Shown piece by piece: positions 17,256 to 26,900 of a DNA stretch of 64,000 nucleotides. Below the pieces are notes generated by a model, which was not told the DNA's origin, did no database searches, and was given only the letters and a program-made list of their open reading frames with translations. Made by a program: the position numbers and the translations under genes. The first letter of the stretch is position 1; the number at the start of each line of letters is the position of its first letter. Source of the DNA: Coleofasciculus sp. FACHB-T130 (GTDB lineage Bacteria; Cyanobacteriota; Cyanobacteriia; Cyanobacteriales; FACHB-T130); assembly GCF_014695375.1 (NCBI RefSeq), contig NZ_JACJOG010000046.1, positions 62,001-126,000 of the forward strand, in the 5' to 3' direction.

Positions 17256-17990
17256 TTAACTATTTGCAAGCTGCTGCATAATGAACTTAATTTCCTTCTT
17301 GTTACACTGACGTTTATCGACAGCGTAACTTTTTCTGTAGATTCTTCTACCTTGCTTCTCCCGTACACTCCAACCGTCAGCAATTTCTTTTAAGACAATA
17401 TCTGTTACTGGCTTTGGTGGTGGTGTATTTTGAAGCTTTATTGCATACCACAAATTGTTAATTTTATGATATTCTAGGCAGTCATTAACAACCACTAGAC
17501 TGTCTTGCTTTTCGGGAGGTTTATTGGGTGCTTTCTTAGCTAAGCAGAGAACTTTAGTATCGGGATGGATATAAAGTTGCTCTCTCCAATAATTCAGCGG
17601 ATTTCTAGGTAAATACTTGCACGATTTAGTAGAATAAGGAACTCCATCAATTAGTTCAACATCCTTTTCCACAAAACCCCATACATGGGAGAGAATATGT
17701 TGTCCTGATAACGTTCTCGTTTCAAGCTGCTGGCATAATTCGCTGTAAACATTATCCCAAGATTCGCCTACTTTAGAATGCAACCAGCGACGTAATGGAC
17801 CAAGACAATCTGAGAAGTGTTTTGTGCGTTTTCTGGTCTTAATTAAATAAGGACAGAGTAACCCTTCTTCAATTGCCTCATTAGTAATCTTTTGCAGAGA
17901 TTTTTTATAGCCTGTAAGCTTTTTTACACTTATCCTCATTCCTCCACGAGGACGTTCAATGACAATTTCCCCCAAACGATGTTCGCTCAT
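17256..17990 (-). CDS. Conserved protein of unknown function in the Ro/Y-RNA locus
   Basis: 244 residues, basic N-terminus and basic C-terminus (KDKRQCNKKE type Lys/Arg-rich tail). The middle has GPLRRWLHSKVGESWDNVYSE followed by LSGQHILSHVWGFVE, which I recall from hypothetical proteins of diverse bacteria, but I know of no function. Later comes LWYAIKL. No nucleic-acid enzyme motif is visible, but the charge suggests RNA binding. It is flanked by Y-like RNAs on both sides (17122-17249 and 18141-18266) on the same strand. Confidence 0.7.
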   Translation of the reverse strand: MSEHRLGEIVIERPRGGMRISVKKLTGYKKSLQKITNEAIEEGLLCPYLIKTRKRTKHFSDCLGPLRRWLHSKVGESWDNVYSELCQQLETRTLSGQHILSHVWGFVEKDVELIDGVPYSTKSCKYLPRNPLNYWREQLYIHPDTKVLCLAKKAPNKPPEKQDSLVVVNDCLEYHKINNLWYAIKLQNTPPPKPVTDIVLKEIADGWSVREKQGRRIYRKSYAVDKRQCNKKEIKFIMQQLANS

Positions 17991-18140
17991 TACTCGATAT
18001 CGTCCCTAAATTTCTATTGATTCTGATAAATTGCCATTCAGTTATGGCTAGGTTTGTTGTAATTAGGGAAGAACTGCATAACATTGGAAAACCCTCCAGT
18101 AAATATCAAAAATAACGATAAATTTATTCGTATTTAGATT

Positions 18141-18266
18141 GCTCCGCGCAAGTCGAAAAAGCTGTTTGAATATACACGGGAATTGAACCCGTCACGGCTT
18201 GATTATGAGTCAAGTGCTCTAACCAACTGAGCTAGTATGTAAGCTTTATCTATTAGGGCGCGAAGC
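18141..18266 (-). ncRNA. Y-RNA-like RNA with a tRNA module in normal order (CAU anticodon)
   Basis: Closing stem GCTTCGCGC/GCGCGGAGC (9 bp, one G-U); inner stem AAAGCT with AGCTTTTT. The module at 18169-18241 begins TACATACTA, has D arm GCTC/GAGC with a GG in the loop, anticodon stem CTTGA/TCAAG with loop CTCATAA (CAU), and T arm ACGGG-TTCAATT-CCCGT. The acceptor TACATAC pairs only partly with GTATATT. The D, anticodon and T arms are as good as those of a real elongator Met or Ile tRNA, but the acceptor is absorbed into the Y stem. Confidence 0.75.
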
Positions 18267-18292
18267 GATTATTGCAGTCTCGAAAGTATTGG

Positions 18293-18438
18293 GTGTTCCG
18301 CGCAAGTTAAAAAAGCTATTCACTGGAGAGTTACCGTTACTCTACACTGCCAAATAATGGCAGCGGTAGGAATTGAACCTACATCTCCCGCTTATCAGGC
18401 GGATGTGTGTATGCTTTTCAGGTTAGGGCGCGGAACAC
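18293..18438 (-). ncRNA. Y-RNA-like RNA with a circularly permuted tRNA-Ile (GAU)
   Basis: Closing stem GTGTTCCGCGC/GCGCGGAACAC is perfect over 11 bp. In 5'-3' order the RNA has the anticodon arm TCCGC-CTGATAA-GCGGG, AGAT, the T arm GTAGG-TTCAATT-CCTAC, the 3' acceptor half CGCTGCC, a 7-nt linker ATTATTT, the 5' acceptor half GGCAGTG, TA, and the D arm GAGT-AACGGTA-ACTC. The two acceptor halves pair over 7 bp (one G-U). So the tRNA is complete but its ends are joined, and it is opened between the D and anticodon arms, where the Y stem is attached. Confidence 0.8.
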
Positions 18439-18504
18439 AAAATTTAAAGCTGAGTATCCATAAAACGCACTATTTAGTATCCAATCTGTTTTGGAAAGAA
18501 TTGT

Positions 18505-18624
18505 CACTTCGTACAAGTTAAGAAAGCTATAGTTAACGGGAGTTGAACCCGACCTATCGATTAATCAGTCGATTGCTCTACCACAGAGCTAGTATGTAAG
18601 CTTTTTAAGTTTGGGTACGAAGTG
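18505..18624 (-). ncRNA. Y-RNA-like RNA with a degenerate tRNA module in normal order
   Basis: Closing stem CACTTCGTAC/GTACGAAGTG is perfect over 10 bp and differs from the CGCGC type by compensating changes, good evidence that the stem is selected. The inner part has AAAAAGCT and TACATACTA as in the others. D arm GCTC/GAGC is intact. The anticodon-like stem ATCGA/TCGAT closes an 8-nt loop CTGATTAA, so no single anticodon can be read. The T arm is four pairs (CGGG-TTCAACT-CCCG) and the acceptor does not pair well. It may be decaying or freed from tRNA-like constraint. Confidence 0.65.
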
Positions 18625-18665
18625 GAAGCTTTATTTTTTATTTCCAGTTGGGATAAAGAGTAGTA

Positions 18666-18790
18666 GCTACGCGCAAGTTTAAGAAGCTTTTTTGACACCT
18701 CTCCATGCAGCGGAGAGGGTAGGAATCGAACCTACAATTCGGTTTCCCGAACGTTACCAGTTTGTATGCTTCTTACATCGGGGCGCGTGC
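18666..18790 (-). ncRNA. Y-RNA-like RNA with a rearranged tRNA-Ser-like body
   Basis: Closing stem ACGCGC/GCGCGT, inner stem GAAGC/GCTTC. In RNA order: ATACAAACTGGTAACG, a hairpin TTCGG-GAAA-CCGAA, T arm GTAGG-TTCGATT-CCTAC, 3' acceptor half CCTCTCC, linker GCTGCAT, 5' acceptor half GGAGAGG, TGTC, then the Y stem. The acceptor halves pair perfectly over 7 bp and G follows the 3' half, as in tRNA-Ser. The GAAA-capped hairpin stands where a class II variable arm would be. No D arm or full anticodon arm is left. It is a permuted, reduced tRNA. Confidence 0.7.
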
Positions 18791-18830
18791 CATTATTTTC
18801 AGATTAAATCAACAAGAAAATTGATTTTTA

Positions 18831-18977
18831 TCCCGCGCAAGTCAGCAAAGCTGTTATCACTTGGCGCTCTATCCGTTGAGCTACGACTGCATTAAGAAGC
18901 AGTCGGTGGGAGTCGAACCCACTACCTCCCCGACCGAAGCGGGAATGTGTGTAAGCTTCACAAATTAGGGCGCGGGA
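18831..18977 (-). ncRNA. Y-RNA-like RNA with a circularly permuted tRNA-Arg (UCG)
   Basis: Closing stem TCCCGCGC/GCGCGGGA is perfect over 8 bp. In RNA order: anticodon arm TCCCG-CTTCGGT-CGGGG (anticodon UCG), AGGTA, T arm GTGGG-TTCGACT-CCCAC, 3' acceptor half CGACTGC, linker TTCTTAAT, 5' acceptor half GCAGTCG, TA, D arm GCTC-AACGGATA-GAGC, then the 3' strand of the Y stem. The acceptor is a perfect 7-bp stem. All four tRNA arms are canonical, but the break is between D and anticodon arms. This is the first RNA after the small leading gene of the locus. Confidence 0.82.
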
Positions 18978-19036
18978 ATGAATAATTTTGAGTATTGGAT
19001 TTTGAGTTTTGAGTTCAATTTGTAATTCAAAATTAT

Positions 19037-19336
<300 letters not shown>

Positions 19337-19371
19337 GAGTTCGGCAGCAAGATTTTTAAGCAAGAGTCTAA

Positions 19372-20331
<960 letters not shown>

Positions 20332-21117
20332 AAAATTAGCTTAGATGCCTACTTTGCCGTAATTCCGGAAATTTAAGTTGCGCTTTACTACAGGCATACT
20401 ACAAAAACTTGCGGAAAGAACACCTCACCCGATTGGGTGACAAGCAGACATTGCAGATCGTAGTTTGCGATCGCGATGAATTTCTGCACTGCTTAAAGCG
20501 ATCTGCTTGCAGCTGCTGCTGAAGAAGCTTTCTTCCACTTGGCTAGCGTGAAGGCGTTAGTTAGATTGAGCGTTTCTTTAGAAGCAGAAGCTCGCGTTTT
20601 TAATGAGAGTGTGGTGCGTTATTAAGGCACCCTACAAGAGGTGCGATCGCACTCATCCGAATACGAAACAGTGTATCAATATCCTCTAACCTGGCGGGAC
20701 AAAGCAGTATAGATATAACCTAATGGCAACCCAGCTTTGGATAGTCAGTGACTGTTTGTACCCTTGTAAATTAATTAAAAATATAGACCCAGCGATCATT
20801 CTATGCTATAAAAATAGCCATGTATAGGTTTTCTGGCTTTAATAAGCGCTTCAAAAAGCCAAAACTTACTATACTCAAACTTTTTAGCCTTTCTAGGAAT
20901 TACTGAGGTATATCCAGTAAAATAGCAGTCCAAAACTGCGTCTATTTAGTCACACTAAGGCTTTTGAGTATTTTTTCCACAACAACTTCAGACTAGAAGC
21001 TCTCTTTCGTCCAGCCTAACGATTTGTTAGCCTATAAAGGTCTGGTAGTTTAATCTTCTCACCACCAATTCCAGTTATAATTTGGCTGCTTTATGAACTA
21101 GATAAGAGGTATTAAGG
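20332..21117. other. 786-bp intergenic stretch, no gene seen
   Basis: No long open frame with coding character. It holds several HIP1 sites and one inverted repeat (GGCTTT with AAAAGCC near 20838-20864). The stretch might contain remnants of an older gene or the promoter of the GNAT gene, but nothing can be named. Confidence 0.4.
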
Positions 21118-22071
21118 TCATATAAACAGGTTTATATCCCTAATATTTGATAGGCGATTTTCGGAGCAGGTGATAGTTTTTAAAAATATTCGCTTGACAG
21201 CATCTTGCTTCTCTGGAAGAAGTTTCTCCCATACCCTAGGAGATAACACTAAATTCTCAACATGACATAATAATATATTTGAAATAATTAGTTTCTGTTC
21301 TTGAAGGCTTTTTTTCATAAGCTGATTTCTTATAAATGAAAATAACTTTCGATTCTTCTTGTAGAAACTAAGAAGAACTAAAGTTTTGCTTTTTTGAGGA
21401 AATACACTTAAAAATATCCACTTTAATTCTTGATCAAGATCAGATAGATCATTGATAGGATTCCCTTGCAAATCCTCTTTAATTGCAAATAAAGATGAAG
21501 CTGCTATCTGATAATTGCCGTGGAACTCTATTATGTGTGTCCCAAAGATTCCAAAATCGGATTTTTTTAGAGCAGTATTAAGCTTTTCCTTTTCTTTTTC
21601 TAATTGTCGCAAAGTGTTGTTTGTGCCTTTTAGGACTAAATCAAAAAAATGTTTATTATCCTCTCTAGCTGCCTTTCTAGCATTCTCATAAAGATTTTTA
21701 GCTTCACGCTTCAGGTGATATTCTCTAGCAAAGGCTCGATATGCAAATATAAATTCCTGCTGCTTATCATTTTTACGATAGTCCTTTGATTCAATTGGGA
21801 GAAATATCTTTGTGTCATGGAAACCACAAAAATTGGTAGAAACTGTTGCTATCTTTCTACCTATCTCTTCTGATTCAATTATAAAATTACCGTCCAAATC
21901 CTCCGGTTTTAGCTGGACAACCAAACCATCGGTGGCTATTTCCCTCAAAATTTTATTGTTCTGGACTGAATGCGCTTTAATAACTGAAGAACATTCATCA
22001 CTAGCGCAAAAACACTCTTTTACTCTTGACTCTCGTTTGAGAGTATTTAATAACTTTCTGAAATCACTCAT
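21118..22071 (-). CDS. Cys/His-rich protein, possible HNH-like or SEC-C-like
   Basis: 317 residues, AT-rich codons. The N-terminus has CFCASDECSSVIKAHSVQNN and, about 55 residues later, NFCGFHD, which together give a Cys/Cys/His/Cys/His set that could bind zinc or form an HNH-like centre. The rest is helical and Lys-rich. I recall the AHSVQ...GFCxxHD pattern from uncharacterised bacterial proteins. It has no partner on the same strand. Low GC compared with its neighbours suggests acquisition. Confidence 0.5.
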   Translation of the reverse strand: MSDFRKLLNTLKRESRVKECFCASDECSSVIKAHSVQNNKILREIATDGLVVQLKPEDLDGNFIIESEEIGRKIATVSTNFCGFHDTKIFLPIESKDYRKNDKQQEFIFAYRAFAREYHLKREAKNLYENARKAAREDNKHFFDLVLKGTNNTLRQLEKEKEKLNTALKKSDFGIFGTHIIEFHGNYQIAASSLFAIKEDLQGNPINDLSDLDQELKWIFLSVFPQKSKTLVLLSFYKKNRKLFSFIRNQLMKKSLQEQKLIISNILLCHVENLVLSPRVWEKLLPEKQDAVKRIFLKTITCSENRLSNIRDINLFI

Positions 22072-22251
22072 AGCTTCTCCTTAAAAACGAACTAATTTTT
22101 TATTAGAAATTTTATAGATAATGCTAGATAAACAAAAGTTGCGTTGATTGCGAATTTTTAACGCAAATTAAACAAAGAATCGCATTTTTTTCAACGTCTT
22201 ACGTCCCACAGACAACTGTCAAATTGCGCCTTCGCCTTACCAACAATTGAA

Positions 22252-22442
22252 GACTAACAATTTATTCAACCGCACTAAGCCGTCTAACACGCTTATTTTT
22301 ATGTTAACTCACTGTTTTGCGTCTAACTTTGCCAAGCCTGGACTTATCCTGGGCTTTTGGAGTCTAACAGCCTTTATCCACCAAGATTATCCGGCACCTT
22401 GGCGGTCTAACTTTAGGGTATTTTGGGAATTATCCAGACTAA
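22252..22442 (+). repeat. Direct-repeat array of ~40-bp units with GTCTAAC cores
   Basis: GACTAAC at 22252 and GTCTAAC at 22282, 22321, 22362 and 22405 are spaced 30-43 bp. Several units carry a hairpin and a TTATCC motif (for example CCAAG...CTTGG at 22381-22402). A weaker AGACTAAA follows at about 22437 and an inverted GTTAGAC at 22499-22505. The open frame that runs through it is an effect of the repeats. It is too short-period for CRISPR, and no integrase is nearby. Confidence 0.5.
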
Positions 22443-22593
22443 AACTTTTCGTATATCCTCATTTTCTCCTCTGTAATGACTTTGCTTTCAATCATCCTGT
22501 TAGACTGCTGGCTTATGAACAATAGCCATAAGGTGACTACTCATCCCTAACGTAAAAAGTTCCGTTTCCAGCCAGCGAATCGTTTTTCCTCAT

Positions 22594-23076
22594 TCAGGTG
22601 TCTAATGCTCCAAACGGTTTGGCATCTGACACGTCAAAAATTTCAATAGCATCTTCACGGCGAAACATGCGTTTTCCAAGGTGCGGAAAATCGGCAATTT
22701 CTATATCGAGGTTTTCTCCTCCCATTAGGTAAACTAAGTCTTCATCGCCTGCATTCCTCAGATGATGAGCGACTGAAGGAGTTGGGAATGCCATGAAGTC
22801 TCCTGCACCAACCTCAAATTCTTCGCCATCAATTTCCGCAATTCCGCAACCGGATAGGATGTAAATCCATTCTTCCTCGCGGTAATGAGAATGATAGACA
22901 AAGGATTCCTTTCCGGGAGGGACTTTTGCAAAGTTGACTCCGGTGCGCTTTAGTCCGAGCAAACGCCCCATTTGTGTCCCTGAAATTTCGGATTTCGGAT
23001 TCCAGGGGTGTGAGAATGTTTGCATATTGTCTTCTATTTGTTGACGCCGCAAAATCAAAGATTTCTTCTCTGCCAT
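22594..23076 (-). CDS. Cupin-domain protein
   Basis: About 160 residues from MAEKKSLILRR. A single conserved cupin barrel is present: SFVYHSHYREEEWIYILSG (motif 1 with the metal-binding His and Glu) and FMAFPTPSVAHHLRNAGDE (motif 2). Family members bind a metal and act as dioxygenases, isomerases or sugar-binding sensors. The substrate is unknown. Confidence 0.8.
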   Translation of the reverse strand: MAEKKSLILRRQQIEDNMQTFSHPWNPKSEISGTQMGRLLGLKRTGVNFAKVPPGKESFVYHSHYREEEWIYILSGCGIAEIDGEEFEVGAGDFMAFPTPSVAHHLRNAGDEDLVYLMGGENLDIEIADFPHLGKRMFRREDAIEIFDVSDAKPFGALDT

Positions 23077-23193
23077 GTTCGTAACTCTCAGATGGTTTAC
23101 TGGATACCTAATAGCTAAGTTCAGCGATCGCAATATGGGGTTTCATAGAGGTTTCTCCTCGCAAGCAAAATATAAGTCAGGATAGCGACACTG

Positions 23194-23727
23194 TTACTCC
23201 TTTACTGAAGACACACACCACTCTGCCGCTTTTTGGTCAATGGTTTTGATAAAGTCGTCTTTCCCGTCCATATATCCCTCTATATCATCGGGATACATCT
23301 CGGCTAATTTCCGCTTAAGGTTACTGTATTGCTGTGCATCGTCAGGATGAGCAATCATGTAATCTCGAAATGCTAAGTGACGCTTTACCTGTGCTGAACC
23401 AATCTCGAATGTGTGAATGTGATGTGTTCTGATACCTGCTTGGCTATTCTTAAGGAAGAATCGACGACCGGGAATTCCATATTCACCCATCACTTCATAA
23501 CCCAGTGACTCCATTGCTGCACTCTGCTCATCTACACGAGAAATGTCTTTCACTTCAACCAGCAGATCGATGATGGGCTTTGCGTAAATATTAGGAATTG
23601 CCGTGCTACCAATATGATGTATTGCAACCATATTTTCACCCATTGCCTCGGCAACTTGCTGCGACTCAGCCTCAAACGCATCTCGCCACTGTAGATTGTG
23701 TGGAACTACTTCAACTTTGAACGGCAT
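23194..23727 (-). CDS. GrpB/UPF0157 family protein
   Basis: About 177 residues from MPFKVEVVPHN. Typical sequence: WRDAFEAESQQVAEAMG, VAIHHIGSTAIPNIYAKPIIDLLVEV, and RTHHIHTFEIGS with HLAFRDYM. GrpB proteins have a nucleotidyltransferase-like fold (GSTAxP and DxxVEV) and unknown substrates, and some occur as domains fused to CoaE. It is an accessory gene next to the cupin. Confidence 0.85.
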   Translation of the reverse strand: MPFKVEVVPHNLQWRDAFEAESQQVAEAMGENMVAIHHIGSTAIPNIYAKPIIDLLVEVKDISRVDEQSAAMESLGYEVMGEYGIPGRRFFLKNSQAGIRTHHIHTFEIGSAQVKRHLAFRDYMIAHPDDAQQYSNLKRKLAEMYPDDIEGYMDGKDDFIKTIDQKAAEWCVSSVKE

Positions 23728-23976
23728 GACTGGCACCTGTAGTAATGTAAGATTCTGGGAATGAGGAGCAATTTTTGGCTACACTCGCAGATTCTCTAAT
23801 TGCGAAATTCTTGATTTGTAGATAAGTGCTGTCTGAGGTCATTAATCTTGTGTCAGTTTGAGAGGGTCTGGCATTTCGGTGTATTCAGTTGGGGAACCGC
23901 TAATTTTAAGTCAGGAATTTGGAAGCAACAAAGAGGCAGATATCGCGATCGCAATTAACCTGGATTTTGTGCAACT

Positions 23977-26900
23977 TTACTGGCAAATCGACAGGCTGTT
24001 TGTTTGCAGATAATCCCGCATCCAGGCACAGTTTAGAACCAGTAGGGCATCCAGATCCAAATTCCATAAAATAATTGTGCGATCGCTACTAGCTGAAGCG
24101 ATTGTTTGACCATCTGGGCTAAAACTTATCCCCAAAACGCTATCAGTATGCCCACGTAAGGTTTTGAGCAATTTCCCACTCAGGCTCCAGAGTTTCACCG
24201 TTCCGTCAGAACTGGCAGAAGCTAGAGTTTGACCATTCGGGCTGAAGCTGATGCTATTGACTCGATTGGTATGTCCGGTTAAGGTTTTGAGCAACTGACC
24301 GTTGCTCCAAAGTTTTACGATTCCATCAGCACTGGCAGAAGCGAAGGTACTACCATTGGGACTGAAGCTGACATCTAAGATACCAGCACTATGTCCCGGT
24401 AGAGTGCTGAGCAAACTTCCGTTATGCCAAAGCTTCACTGTTTCGTCAGCACTCACAGAAGCTAAAGTCTGACCGTCAGAGCTGAAACTCACGCTTGTTA
24501 CCGAATCCTGATGTCCGATTAAGGTATCCACCAGAGTTCCATCCCGATTCCAGAGTTTCACAGTTCTGTCAGCACTCGCTGAGGCTAAAGTCTGACCATC
24601 TGGACTGAAACGAACACTCAAGACACTAGCAGTATGTCCCTGGAAGGTCTTCAGAAGCGTGCCGTCTTTGTGCCACAATTTTATCGTTTTGTCTGCACTC
24701 GCTGAAGCAAACGTCTGTCCATCCGGGCTAAAACTGATGCTGGAAATCTCCCCATTGTGTCCTTTGAGAGTTTTTAGCAGCTTCCCGTCTTGATGCCAAA
24801 GCTTCACTGTTTTGTCGGCGCTGGCGGAAACCAAAGTCTGACCATCTGGACTAAAACTTACACCCCGCACCTCAGAATCATGCTTCTGCAAAGTGGGAAG
24901 TTTCTCAGCGTTAGGGTGCCAAAGTTTAACTGTAGTATCGGCGCTGGCAGAAGCCAAACTCTGACCATCGGGGCTGAAACTCACACTGTAAATCGAAGCG
25001 CTGTGTCCTTTGAGAGTAGAAACAAGCGTGCCATCCAGACGCCAGAGTTGCACCGTTTTGTCCGCACCGGCAGAAGCCACGGTTTGACCGTCTGGGCTAA
25101 AACTAACCGCCCAAACGAGATCCTTGTGTTCGGTGAAAGTTCTGTAGGGACGAGTTTCAAAACCTCCCAGACTCCGATTCTGACGCCAGAGTTTCACTGT
25201 AGTATCTGCACTAGCAGAAGCCAAAGTCTGACCGTCGGGGCTGAAACTGACGCTATTAACTGAAGCGGTATGTCCTTTTAAAATCCCTAGCAATTTACCA
25301 TTGCGGTGCCACAGTCTAATTGTTTTGTCGGTGCTAGCGGTCGCTAAGGTTTGGCTGTCTGGGCTGAAGTGAATACTTGTTACCCAAGAGCGATGACCCT
25401 TTAAGGTAACAATTAGGCTGCCGTTCCGCCGCCAAAGTTTCACCGTTTTATCCGCACTGGCAGAGGCGAGAAACTGACCATCTGGGCTAAAAGCAACGCT
25501 ATTGACTTTGCCAGCGTGCCCTTTGAGAGTAGTTATGAGTGTACCGTCCCGGTGCCAGAGTTTCACCGTTTTGTCATAACTTGCAGAAGCCACCATTTGG
25601 CTGTCTGGGCTGAAGCTGACGCTTTTTACTTTGTCTCGATGTCCTTCCAGCGTCGTCAACAGCGTGCCATCCCGTTGCCAAAGTTTCACTGTCCCGTCAT
25701 CACTCGCAGATGCGATGGTTTGACCATCCGGGCTAAAACTGAGGCTAATGACTGTTCTTTGATGTCCCTCCAGACGGTTATACTCTCTGACGCCGTAGAC
25801 GGCTTGCTGTAGAACCGTTACCACTCGAATGCGAGTGTCGGGTTTGGCTTCGATAGATTGTTGTAGCTGTCTACCTGCCTTTAAACTTTCCAGCAATGCT
25901 TCTAGTTCTTTATTTGAGGCTAGGAGTTCATCTGAGGAGGCACTTAAAGCATTGAGTTGGGCATCGATTTCACCCGTTTCAGCTCGCTGCCATTGCTTTG
26001 TGGCAATTCCCACTAGCAATCCTAGTCCTATCAAACCGCTCGTGAGTCCCAGGATAACTTGTCTTCGTTGGCGATCGCGTACTCTCTGCTCTCGTGCTTG
26101 CAGAGCCAAACTTGCCTGTATAAAAGTTTGCTCCGTTGAACTCAGATCCGCTGAACGTTCGGCGTACCAATGTTGAGCTTCTAATAACGGCGCACCTCGC
26201 CACAGTACCCCCTCATCTTGCTGGCTATCCCATTGTCGCAAAGCTATCCGCAATCGCTCCTGCCAAGTCCGGAAGCTGCGGTTATCTTCTAGCCACTGGC
26301 GCAAGCGTTGCCACTCTCGAATCAGCGCTTCATGGACGATTTCGACAGTTTCAACGCTTGTTGCTTCATCTTGTCTGGTGACAACCAAACGTGCATCCGC
26401 TAGGCGCGTAACTAAGTTCCAATTGTCTTGTCCTACGTCGGTGCGGGTAGCGATGCGGCGAGTATCGGCGGTGCCTTCACCGGGATGCACTAATTGGAGA
26501 AAGATACGCTTTGCCTGTTGCTGTGCTTCCGGTTTGAGTGCCGCGTACACCTGTTCGGCATAACTGGCGAGTGCTTGTTCGACACCTCCAATGGCATCAT
26601 AAGCAGCATGAGTGAGGATACCATTGCATTGTTGTTCCCACAGCAAGGTTAGGGCAAACTCCAGTAAAGGCAAAGAACCGGGTTCGCAGCTAACGGCATC
26701 TAGTATGCGCGATCGCAATCCTTCCTCGATCTGTACACCTAAATTTTGGGCTGGTTTTGCGATCGCTGCTTGCAGTTCTAAGCGGCTCATTTGCCCTAAA
26801 AATTCTGGAGGGAAGCGCTGCAATGCAGAGGCAAAGGGATGGTAAGAAAGGGCGTATTCGCAGAAATCCGCTCGTAAAGTGAGAATTAGGGTAAAACTGG

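Noticed and set aside
22252-22505. Integron attC cluster or CRISPR
   Set aside because: Units are about 40 bp, attC sites are 57 bp or longer with paired boxes, and no integrase or Cas gene is present; spacers are not unique as in CRISPR.
22247-22525. A 92-residue open frame over the repeat array
   Set aside because: It is an effect of the repeats, without a ribosome-binding site or recognisable domains.
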